Below, one piece after another: positions 1 to 8,168 of a stretch of DNA of 18,008 nucleotides (positions are counted from its first letter, which is position 1; each line of letters begins with the position of its first letter). Origin of the DNA: Byssochlamys sp. IMV 00236 (lineage: Eukaryota > Ascomycota > Eurotiomycetes > Eurotiales > Thermoascaceae); contig MSJH02000778.1 in the NCBI GenBank assembly GCA_001931875.2, forward strand, positions 1 to 18,008. The letters are read 5' to 3'. Below the pieces are notes generated by a model. The model saw only the letters and a program-made list of their open reading frames with translations, was not told the origin of the DNA and ran no database searches. Made by a program: the position numbers and the translations under genes.

Positions 1-1389
1 TAAGCTATAATAATATTATATTAAATTTAATATAATTTATATATAGTAATAAAAGTTAAAAATAACTTAATAATTATTTTACTTATTATTAAGCTATAAT
101 ATTATTTATATTTAATTATTTATTAAAAGTTACTATAAATTATTTATTTAATTTATATTTCTTTAAAAAGCTATTAGTATTAATTTTAATATTATATACT
201 TATTTTTTAAAAAAGACTATAATATTCTTATTATTTAAATAAAGAATTAATAATTAAATTTACTTAACTTTAAGCTTTTATATTTATATCTTTATAGTAT
301 ATTATTAATAATTTACTTAGTTTAACTTAATTACTTACTTATAAATATATATTAATTATAATACTAAAGTTAAAATATTATATTATTTATCTTTTTTAGC
401 CTTTATAGCTTTTTTTATTTAAGCTATTTAAGTTTTATAAGCTTATTTCTTTTATAAACTATAAGCTAATTAATTTAATATAATTAGTATCTTTATACTT
501 TATAAAGTTAATATTATAAATTTTTTCTTATAATAAATTTAAAGAGATTAAGATATCTTTAAATAATACTTAATTAATTAGCTTAATTATTTAAGTATTA
601 AAATTACTTATAATAAGTTAAATAATATTTATATTTTATTATATTTTTAATTATTACTATTAAGTTTATTATTAAATTTAAAATATAAGTAATAAAGTTT
701 TAATATATTATTAAATAATATCTTTAATAATTTAATAAATTAAATTAATTATTTATAATTAATTTTAAATAAACTATTTAAGAATAAATATTTTTATTTT
801 ACTTATATTTAATATTAAACTCTTTAATATAAGATTTTTATAATTATAAGAGTTAATAAATTATTAATATTTTTAAAGAAAGTAATATTTTTAAACTATT
901 AAATTTTACTTACTTTTAAAATTTAAATCTTATAAATATAGTTATTATTTCTCTTATATTTAACTAAGTAATTAATTTAAGTATAAGATATTATTCTAAA
1001 TACTTATTTCTTATTTTCTTTAAGTATATAGAGATATATTTAATAGCCTTAAATTTATAAGTATTTTAAGAAAGAGTTTTTATTTAATATATTAAAATAT
1101 TTTCTCTATTTTATAATAAAAGATTTAATTTTATTCTTTTATAATAGTTTATTTATAATATAAATAATAGTCTTAAATATTAAAGGCTAAAGATTTTTTA
1201 AAAGTCTTAAAGCTATTATTATTATATAAGTTAATAAGTTAAAATATTCTTTATAATATTTTAAAGTATTATTATTCTTTAAGGTTTATAAAAATATTAA
1301 TTTAATTTTTAATACTTTAACTTTAGCTTAAAGTTTAAGGTTTAAAAATTCTCTTTTATTATTAATTCTCTAATATTATAAATAATAAT

Positions 1390-1741
1390 ATTAAGATATA
1401 AGCTTAAGAAATAAGTTAGAATAAATAGAATAAAGTAATTAATACTAAGACTAGCTATAAGATCTCTATTTAGCTAATTTAAACTAAAATAAGCTATTAC
1501 AGATAAGCCTAATAAATAAATATAGCTTAAAGAGCTTAAATTTAAATTAAGCTATATGCTAAAAATATCTTTATAAAATTATATAATTTCTTATATAAGT
1601 ATTAACTAGTAAATCTTCTTAAATAATTTATCTTTTATACTAATATTATAATAATACTTCTTTTCTTAAAATTAAGCTTTATTAAGATTATTTCTTAGCT
1701 TTAGCTTATTTAAATAATAATAGTAAAAATTTATAATAATT
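1390..1741 (+). repeat. Left arm of long inverted repeat
   Basis: This 352-bp stretch recurs as a reverse complement at 3527-3878, with matching segments in the same order and very few single-base indels. Shared landmarks include AATAAATAGAATAAAGTA, ACTAGCTATAA, AAATAAGCTATTA, GCTTAAATTTAAATTAAGC and TTTATAAAATTATATAATTT. Most differences between the arms are G/A or C/T transitions, as expected if both were RIP-mutated independently. The arms may be two opposed copies of one transposon or the ends of a single large element. Confidence 0.75.
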
Positions 1742-3526
1742 ATTTTAAACTTCTATTTAAACTAATTAATATACTTTATTTATTTTAAGCTAATTAAGAT
1801 ATTATTAATATATATTAAGATTAAAATCTCTTTTTTTAAGTATTATAATAAGTATAAGTCTATATTTATTTAAATAAATCTTATTCTCTACAATATTTTA
1901 ATATAAGAATAGTTTTAATCTTATATTACTTACTTTAAACTATATAGAGATTTTAAGACTTTAAATATTATTTTTAGTAAAATATTTATTTTAAATAAAG
2001 CTATTATATAAATTTTCTCCTTTAATATTAATTTAATAAAAGTATTATTAATATTTATTATATAGTATTTATAATTTTTTATAGCTATTATAGTTAAGAA
2101 AACCTATAATATATTATAATATAAAGTTAAAGTAAAAGTATATTTAAAATTAATTTTATACTTTTAAATAAATCTATAAATAATAAGATAAGCTTTAAGT
2201 TTTTATAAGGAATTATTTAGATTATATTTTATAGCTAGTACTTATTTATTAATTATAATATTAACTCTCTTTAATAAAATAATTATTTTAAAAATTTTAT
2301 TTACTTATAATATATTTATCTTAGCTTTAAAAGCCTTTTATTATAATTTATTCTATATAAAATTATTAACTATAGCTATATAAAAATTAAAGATTAAAAT
2401 ATATATTTTTAGTAGTAAAAGCTGCTTTTAATATATAGTTTATATATTCTTTTTTATCTAGAATAATCCTTAGAATAATAAGGTTTAAAGTAAGTATTAT
2501 TTTATAAAGCTTTATATCTTATTTATTCTTTATAAGCTTATATATTTCTCTCTTTTATTTTATTATTATAGGGATTTTAATATAAAATAAAGTCTAGATC
2601 TATATATATAATATAGTCTCTTATATATAGTTTAAAATAAATATATTTTTATAATTATTCTCTAGAGTTATTTTAAGAAAGCTTTTTATAGCCTTTATTT
2701 TTTAATCTTTTAGTATTTAATTATTAATATTCTTAGAGAAGCTTTTTATAACTTTCTCTTAGTCTTAAAAAAGTTTAAAAGATATAAATATATAAGATCT
2801 TTACCTTTTATTATTTAGTACTTAATTATTAATATTAATATCTTATAGTTTTAATTTATTAAATAATTTTATAGATTTAAACTTATAAAGTCTTAGTTAA
2901 TTAAATTACTAAGCTAGTAATATATTAGTTTATATAATTAATTATCTCTTTAAGTTCTTTATTAAAGCTATATTTAATATAATCTCTTATAAGATATAGA
3001 GGTTAATATTTCTTCTTTATTTATTTTTAAAGAACTTAGCTTAATAAGCTTTAATAATCTTTTTTATATTAAATACTTAAACTTTTTATTATTTATTTAT
3101 ACCTTTAATATATTTAATAAAAATATATAAGTATTTATAGTTTTATTAGTTTATTAACTTATTTCTTTATATTTTTAATAATAGTAAATTAAGGTTTATA
3201 TATAATATTATTTAATATTCTTATACTTTTATATAATTAATAAATAGATTTATTCTAGTAAATACTTTTTTTAAAAGTTATTTATACTTTATTAATTATT
3301 AGTTTATTTAATATTTTATTTAATCTGCTATATTATAATATAAAGATAATTTTTACTATTATTTATTAAAGTTAATAGTTTTAAAAAATAAGTTATTAAA
3401 AATATTTTAAACTCTTAATAGAAATACTATAGTTATAAAAGCCTTTAATTATAATATATTATTAAGTAAATAAATTATAATAATTTAATTAAAGAGCTTA
3501 TATATTACTTATAATATATTTAAGAA

Positions 3527-3878
3527 ATTATTATAAACTTCTACTATTACTATTTAAATAAGCTAAAGCTAAAAGATAATTTTAATAAAGCTTAATCTTA
3601 AGGAGAAAAGTATTATTATAATATTAATATAAGAGATAAATTATTTAAAAAGATTTATTAGCTAATACTTATATAATAAATTATATAATTTTATAAAGAT
3701 ATCTTTAATATATAGCTTAATTTAAATTTAAGCTTTTTAAGTTATATTTTATTTACTAAGCTTACTTATAATAGCTTATTTTAGCTTAAATTAATTAAAT
3801 AAAGATATTATAGCTAGTTCTAGTATTAACTACTTTATTCTATTTATTTTAACTTGCTTTTTAAGCCTATACTTTAAT
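3527..3878 (-). repeat. Right arm of long inverted repeat
   Basis: This is the reverse complement of 1390-1741. The two arms are separated by about 1.8 kb of equally degraded AT-rich DNA. Similarity fades outside these limits, so the boundaries are approximate. Nothing inside the arms resembles a coding sequence. Confidence 0.75.
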
Positions 3879-4224
3879 AGGGAATTTATTTAAGATTTTT
3901 AAGAAATAATTAAATTTATATATTTAAGTATTATCTATATTAGCGTAAATAAATTAGCTTAAATCTAATTATTATTAAAAGTCTTAATACTTAATAGTAT
4001 AAGTATAGCGTTTAAGTCTTAGTTTATTTTATTCCTGAGTTATAGGTTAAATAGATAAACAGTTAATAAATCTTATTTAGAAGAATATAAACTTCGAATA
4101 ATAACCAGTTAGGAAAGAGGCTAGAAACACCGTGCTTTTCCTCGCTCTTTTAGCCAGATAAGAGTTATAAAATAATACCAATCCGTGTAGTATTTCAGTA
4201 ACGAGTCATATTTCGACTTAAGAC

Positions 4225-4241
4225 GGGGACTGAGTGTCCCC
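4225..4241. other. GC-rich hairpin at island edge
   Basis: A perfect six-base stem, GGGGAC and GTCCCC, surrounds a five-base TGAGT loop. It lies about 43 bp beyond the stop codon of the transporter gene, at the exact edge where the AT-rich desert ends. It could be a 3' UTR structure or a leftover transposon end. Neither can be decided from the sequence. Confidence 0.5.
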
Positions 4242-4283
4242 GATAAACACATATAGTGCGAATGCTTGTAGAGTACTGTATAT

Positions 4284-5788
4284 CTATACATTTACCATTG
4301 TAAGCAAACCCTTTGCAGCCCTTGTCTTACTAGGAACTTTGCTTATCACAGCATCATTGTCCCTGATGTCGGCTCCCCGGTTGACAGGATCACTATCAGT
4401 GCCAGTCTTTTGCAACTCTGAGATTTTCCAAGCGCGCACAAGCCACAGGGAAATAGTTGCTGCAATGAACATAAAGCCAGTGAATACATGGGCAGGTGGA
4501 AAATTGGCTCCGTTGTCGGTCCGTAACCAAAGGGTGATCGGTTCAGCAAATGTGCTCGGTATGACCACCAAAAGCCAGAAAATCGATAAGGCGGATGGTA
4601 ATAGTTGCAATCCCACCACCTCAGTGCCCACCGGAGCAACGGTCGTCGTGAAGGTTGAGGCAACGGCACCGCCGATCAGAGCATAGAATATGAGGGTCCC
4701 GAAACTTTTGGTAAAGATCCAGATCACAAGAGAGAATAGGCCAGCCAGGAAGGTGCAAAAAAGTGCAGTGTTGATGCGTCCAAAATTATCGCTGACGTAC
4801 CCTATCACAGGTCGGCCAAGGCCTCCTCCAAGATTGAACATAGCACCGAGAATCGAGCCTTGGGATGTGGTCAAGCCCACGGAGCTAGCGTAGCTAGGGA
4901 CTGAAAACAGCAGGGCCACATAACCCAGCACGCTGAAACAACCCCAGGTTAATGTGAGCAGAAACTCCAGTCTTTTCAAAAGACTGGCATGGAAAGCAAT
5001 CTGAACAGCTCCAATGACCTTGTTCCGATCCCTGATCAGGATGGCGGAGAAGCCGCATGCAGCAGCTGAGACTATAGCCAAGATTCGAAAAGACCAGCCA
5101 GTCCCCCATTGCTGAATCAGGGCACCTGTTGCCAGTGAATAAACCAGGCCTCCAATTCCTGATCCCGCCGTCCCAATCCCGTTTGCAAGGGAGCGTCGGC
5201 GGCTGAACCACTGCGGGATGATACCAACAGTAGCACTGAGTTGCATTCCCATCCCGAATCCGAAACACAAAGCCTGGCTTAAGAACAATTGCCAAACCTG
5301 GGTCGACCATGATGCTCCAAATAATGCTCCGCTCTGGAGCAGAATTCCTATTCCCAAGGTAGTCCGTGTCCCCCATTCTCGAGTAATGATTGTTGCGGCA
5401 GGAGCGATGAATTGTGCCATACTAAGGGAAAGGCCTCTGACAAAGGCAAAGTCTAGGTCTGTTGCCCCCGGATATGTGTTTGTGGTCAGATAATGCGCCA
5501 AAAATATCCCGTATGACTATCATATAGACTGTTAGCAACCCAAGTATGAGCATTGACCAAAAAGACGCACACCACACAGACCCAGCCATAACCACCGTCA
5601 GGAGGAGGTTCTACTTCTGTGCCCACCGATTGTTGAGCTTGCTCGGGATCAGTGTTGACCTGTTCATCGTTGGCAGGGTCATCCTTGGACAGCGCCTTCT
5701 CTGAAAAGTCAGTATAAGGGGGAATAGAGTCGTGGCCAGGTCGAGGCACTGTTATCGCCTGACTGGAATCACCCTTCTGGGATTGCAT
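4284..5788 (-). pseudogene. MCT-like MFS transporter, frameshifted by an 11-bp insertion
   Basis: This encodes a membrane transporter of the major facilitator superfamily, monocarboxylate-porter type. Fungal members sit in the plasma or organellar membrane, and their substrates are mostly unknown. The start is the ATG at 5788-5786 with A at -3. A soluble acidic, Pro/Gln-rich N-terminus (residues 1-60) is followed by the family signature DGGYGW (64-69) and the first membrane helix with NAHTW. After the break the frame carries GIFLAHYLTTNTYPGATDLD, the loop REWGTRTTLG, QWFSRRRSLANGIG, the C-half motif GRPVIGYVSDNFGR, and several further hydrophobic helices to TAG at 4286-4284. The joined length is about 493-497 residues, normal for the family. 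The lesion lies between Asn-Ser (ending at 5528) and Ser-Tyr-Gly (from 5516). The 11 bases CTATATGATAG (minus strand, 5527-5517) interrupt what would otherwise read Asn-Ser-Ser-Tyr-Gly and shift the frame. No other stop or shift is seen, so the break is recent or a sequencing error. An in-frame cryptic intron (5557-5517) could bypass it but would remove part of helix 1. A downstream start is unsupported because that frame opens with TTG, not ATG. Confidence 0.88.
5511..5530 (-). other. Frame-breaking insertion site in the transporter gene
   Basis: On the minus strand AGT and TCATACGGG are separated by the 11 bases CTATATGATAG. The segment shows a 4-bp direct repeat AGTC flanking TATATGAT, and a local inverted repeat TATGA-TAG-TCATA. 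Both are seen in excision scars of cut-and-paste transposons, but they are short enough to be chance. Confidence 0.55.
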
Positions 5789-5854
5789 TTCTTCAGGCGA
5801 AACAGAGCAGAGGTAAGCCAGTTTTTTGGGTAATCGATCAGTCCTTGGACAAAG

Positions 5855-5868
5855 GATAGTTAACTATC
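5855..5868. promoter_or_regulatory. Palindromic double GATA site upstream of the transporter
   Basis: The sequence GATAGTTAACTATC is a perfect 14-bp palindrome centred about 74 bp upstream of the transporter ATG. It presents one GATA core on each strand. Read from the minus strand, the second core is AGATAG, which fits HGATAR, the recognition motif of fungal GATA factors such as AreA (nitrogen), SreA (iron) and WC-1/2 (light). Regulation by any one of these is inference only. Confidence 0.45.
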
Positions 5869-6422
5869 TGGCTGATTTGAGACATTCGTAAAATTGCATA
5901 ACTGCGTTTATCGTCCGAAAATAACTCACGAGGTAACTAGTTTCATGAAATGTCTACATTTTCCGGCTTTGATAGAACTGATATTAGTATTTAGGACCGC
6001 GCGAAGACGATAGAATCCTGGTCGTCTCGATGCGATCATCGCCTTATCCAGCTGAAAAGGATATGGAAAATTCGAACGGAGGCAGAATTTTTTACCGGCC
6101 CCAACAGAATATTGTGTTACATCGAATGGTCTTAGCGTAGTTCTACTGTATTTGTTTTTTCATCTTTTGTCATGTATAATGCGCTCACTATCAATGTGGT
6201 GGGCCATTGAGGTAGGTCAAGGGACGAAACACCTATCGAAAAAATCCACAACGACAGGGATTAATCAGAGATACTTTGTGCTCGGCACTAGGGCATCCTT
6301 TAACACAACCTAGCTACTGACGTTACCGGTCTTATAAATACCACTGACCCCATTTACAATACTATATAATCCTGATACCCTGAGAAAAGTACTAGAGCTC
6401 ACGAAACCGCTAAAAAGACCAA
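5869..6422. other. Transporter upstream region, no gene seen
   Basis: Composition is ordinary and every frame is closed by stops at short intervals. I see no clear TATA box for the minus-strand transporter. Scattered GATA cores occur, for example in AGACGATAG near 6006 and TATC near 6189. Nothing else recognisable is present. Confidence 0.5.
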
Positions 6423-6469
6423 GGTTACTACTATTGGTACTACTGGTACTACCAGTGCCAGTAGTAACC
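6423..6469. repeat. Compound inverted repeat (nested hairpin)
   Basis: The outer arms GGTTACTACT (6423-6432) and AGTAGTAACC (6460-6469) are perfect reverse complements. Inside them, ACTGGTACTACCAGT (6442-6456) is a second perfect 7+1+7 palindrome. The whole is built from GTACTACT-type triplets. This explains the Ser/Thr-rich conceptual peptide on the minus strand here, which I do not regard as a gene. Confidence 0.7.
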
Positions 6470-6819
6470 GAGAAACCAAAAGTGGTGTACGTCCCCAGAT
6501 AGATCATTCATACCTCCAGGAAGCTTCCAGCACCAGAAAACACCCAACGGACACATCTTCCTTGCATCACTTTCCAGTTGAAGAAAATGCCCCAACGATT
6601 CCAGTTCCCTGCAATAGAGCGGCAGTGGCGCTATGCAGTTCGGGAGGCCAATTTTCAGGATACCTCAATCCATATTCTGCAACCAATGGGGTCGGTTTCT
6701 GGGTGTCTATAGCTCGATTCCTCTCTTAAGGATAATATATGAGAGCGTAGACGCAGATGAGTTTGACGCAAATGACTGGGATCTTAGCGCACATATATAT
6801 TCTGGTAGCTCGCCAGCAG

Positions 6820-7049
6820 CTACAGACCTTTGGCGGTTTTCAGGCGTATCTTCATAACGTCGCCGTTGACGCTGGTGTTACGCACGCAGTCCAACCCCAC
6901 GATCTCTAGCTGGGGATATTCGAGCTCCTGTGAGAGCAAGCGACATATCCAGGATATAAGCAACCAACTAGTTGACCCTGCTAACTGCAGGGTCTGCAGC
7001 CCTTAATATGCTTCAAACCGTTGACGAGAAGACAGCGAACAACTTCGTC
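6820..7049 (-). pseudogene. Broken leucine-rich (LRR/F-box-like) gene fragment
   Basis: On the minus strand a frame from 7049 reads DEVVRCLLVNGLKHIKG. One base appears to be missing near 7000. The adjacent frame then continues GLQTLQLAGSTSW, two further hydrophobic segments, EYPQLEIVGLDCVRN and VMKIRLKTAKGL, ending at TAG (6822-6820). The leucine spacing (GLQTLQLAG, LEIVGLDCV) recalls leucine-rich repeats such as the C-terminal part of fungal F-box proteins. No domain was identified with certainty. There is no start codon: a TGA stands immediately upstream at 7052-7050. I read it as a short relic about 75 codons long carrying a single-base deletion, but it could be chance open frame. Confidence 0.3.
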
Positions 7050-7079
7050 TCAGAGTGATTATCCTAGCGTTTGTTTTGA

Positions 7080-7320
7080 AAGTTGGGGATGGCAAACAGA
7101 CATCTCTCCATCCTGTCTCCCTCTCTTGCTCTTTCTGTCTGTCTTTGCATAGGTGTCTGTTAGCCTGTTCCTTCTCGTTTTCTCAAAGTACTTAAACTAC
7201 CTTTACTTCCCGGTACCCATTCTCCCGGGTTATTTACTTTTTCTTATCTTCTCTTACTTCTCTTTAGTATGTTTACTTCTTTAATTCTCTTCCTGCTCTT
7301 AATTTCCTGGCGGTAATTTC
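7080..7320 (+). other. Pyrimidine-rich tract, no gene
   Basis: The plus strand is dominated by C and T over more than 200 bases, with CTCT, CTGTCTGTCT and CTTCTC runs and few purines. Fungal promoters often have CT-rich stretches near the transcription start, so this may belong to the promoter-like region just downstream. No reading frame of note lies here. Confidence 0.4.
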
Positions 7321-7398
7321 CCAGTGACTAGAAGAAAAGTAGGATGTTCTGTAAAAGGTCTAATTATTAATCGAGATTCCAGACATAATCACATTAGT

Positions 7399-7408
7399 TA
7401 TATAAAAG
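7399..7408 (+). promoter_or_regulatory. TATA-box-like core promoter
   Basis: TATATAAAAG is followed within 10-80 bp by a C/A/T-rich stretch (CTCAAACTC, CTCAAACTCC, CCTCTTTCACATC). This is a typical fungal TATA-plus-leader arrangement on the plus strand. The only ATG it leads to in good position opens the short frame at 7533. It may be the orphaned promoter of a gene truncated near 7622. Confidence 0.35.
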
Positions 7409-7532
7409 ACAAAGCTTATCCTCAAACTCTATTCGAAACTCAAACTCCAAGTATTCCTCTTTCACATCTTGATATCCTCAAGCTTTAAACTCTACGCTGA
7501 GTTTTGCGATACTATCACGTCTAGCATTAGCA

Positions 7533-7622
7533 ATGCTCCTCGAGGTTATTGAAGTGCGGAGTCTACAAGAACTCAAGCTAGATATCTGGAGCAGATCTCT
7601 CGGGAGTCTAAGATATTTATAA
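7533..7622 (+). pseudogene. Short 29-codon ORF, possible truncated gene start
   Basis: An ATG with A at -3 (context AGCAATG) begins a 29-residue frame. It starts MLLEVIEVRSLQELKLDIWS and ends at TAA (7620-7622), where the sequence becomes TTTATAAAGG and then the tRNA-like tract. The preceding 130 bp look like promoter and leader. The peptide is rich in Leu and charged residues but too short to assign. It could be the 5' end of a host gene cut off by the insertion that begins at about 7623, a small expressed peptide, or nothing. Confidence 0.22.
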
Positions 7623-7623
7623 A

Positions 7624-7712
7624 GGGTGCGGTAACCTAGTGGCGGGCTATCACTGCGTGCAGTCTTTTTGGCTGAAGGGTTCCAGGGATTCTAGGCTGGC
7701 GCCCCGCCCCGG
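7624..7712 (+). other. tRNA-like (possible SINE head) sequence
   Basis: TAACCTAGTGG (7633-7643) matches the tRNA box A / D-arm consensus TRGCNNAGTGG at all but one position. The flanking ACCT...GGGC can pair as a D-stem if the mismatched A was once G. A TATA-like TATTTATAAAG stands immediately upstream. A perfect ACTGC-GT-GCAGT hairpin follows. A GGGTTCCAGGGATTC segment sits where box B (GGTTCGANTCC) would be expected, but it matches poorly. There is no good acceptor stem, so this is not a working tRNA. A decayed tRNA-derived SINE head is the best alternative to chance. Confidence 0.22.
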
Positions 7713-7721
7713 GTTCCTTAC

Positions 7722-8126
7722 ACTATCTAACTACCTACCTAGGTACCTAGAGTTACCTAGTTAACTAGTGAACTCCTGAACTGAATAAGCCGGCTATAGT
7801 GGGGAGGTCTCGAGGGTCCCGAAAGCATATATGCATACATATAGAGGGCATGATAGACATACTGTCTGATAGGCTTAGCACCAGAATTGCATTTCTAGAT
7901 AACATGACTAGAAGCGCTCTATCATTTCACTTCGCACAAAACTGTCCAACTCAAGCAATCCAATCTGTTCCATGTATGCCATCGTGAGGTTCTGAACATT
8001 TCAGATCCCTAGGGCCCTCTAATGCTACGGTCTCCTGCCACTAGCCAGGTGCTTAATCAGCTCAGGAGTTAACTAACTAACTAACTAACTAACTACTAAC
8101 TAGTTAACTACCTAGGTAGATATTTA
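7722..8126. mobile_element. Foldback / MITE-like element with imperfect inverted ends
   Basis: The two ends are inverted copies of each other. AACTCCTGAACTGAATAAGC (7771-7790) matches the reverse complement of 8051-8070 at 18 of 20 positions. Outward on both sides lie the palindromes TAGTTAACTA and TACCTAGGTA, in the same order (7758-7767 and 7736-7745 on the left; 8101-8110 and 8109-8118 on the right). Inward, weaker similarity continues (GGCTA, GTGG, AGG, GGG-CCC). The 405-bp interior has no transposase and only a 62-codon GTG-initiated frame that I reject. Size and structure fit a non-autonomous DNA transposon or foldback element. No clear target-site duplication was found, so the outer limits are uncertain. 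Confidence 0.5.
8070..8093. repeat. (TAAC)6 microsatellite
   Basis: Six perfect tandem TAAC units lie within the right inverted end of the foldback element, continuing imperfectly into ACTAACTAGTTAAC. The left arm has no equivalent expansion, so the repeat probably grew after insertion by replication slippage. Confidence 0.85.
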
Positions 8127-8168
8127 GCTAGAAGGCCCGCTAGAGCATCTCCCTAGATCGATCCTTAA

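Larger units (their letters stand above)
1..3940. repeat. AT-rich RIP-mutated gene desert (left)
   Basis: This is almost pure A/T sequence with no usable reading frame on either strand. The few G and C bases sit mainly in AGCT, AAGCTT or CTT contexts. I find only about half a dozen CpA or TpG dinucleotides (for example near 1500, 1557, 1890, 2421, 3326 and 3854) and essentially no CpG until about 3943. TpA is everywhere. This is the pattern left by repeat-induced point mutation, which turns CpA into TpA on both strands of duplicated DNA in Pezizomycotina. The original element cannot be named from the remaining sequence. It contains the long inverted-repeat arms listed separately. The tract from 3940 to 4283 is a gradual transition to normal composition and holds no gene. 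Confidence 0.85.

Noticed and set aside
1..3940. Mitochondrial DNA explaining the AT-richness
   Set aside because: No mitochondrial genes or tRNAs are seen, and the specific loss of CpA/TpG with paired mutated repeats fits nuclear RIP; the desert is also contiguous with intron-bearing nuclear genes.
4234..4893. Open frames on the plus strand opposite the transporter
   Set aside because: They are antisense shadows of the clearly conserved minus-strand MFS frame and show no family features.
4284..5501. Transporter starting at 5501 as a complete 405-residue protein
   Set aside because: The first codon would be TTG, and the frame upstream clearly encodes the missing family N-terminus with DGGYGW, so this is only the downstream part of a broken gene.
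6310..6507. 65-codon Ser/Thr-rich minus-strand frame
   Set aside because: Its low-complexity part is the nested palindrome at 6423-6469 read as codons. There is no family motif and no supporting neighbour frame.
6372..6857. Overlapping plus-strand open stretches, including a 74-codon frame at 6633
   Set aside because: Several frames are open at once, as expected in a GC-richer segment. None shows a recognisable motif, and the leucine-rich signal is on the other strand.
7624..7712. Functional tRNA gene
   Set aside because: Box A is good, but the acceptor and anticodon arms do not fold and box B does not match.
7799..7987. 62-codon plus-strand frame within the foldback element
   Set aside because: It starts with GTG, has no homology features and lies in a non-coding mobile element.
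8070..8093. Telomere-like repeat
   Set aside because: TAAC differs from the fungal TTAGGG repeat, and the array is a short internal microsatellite.
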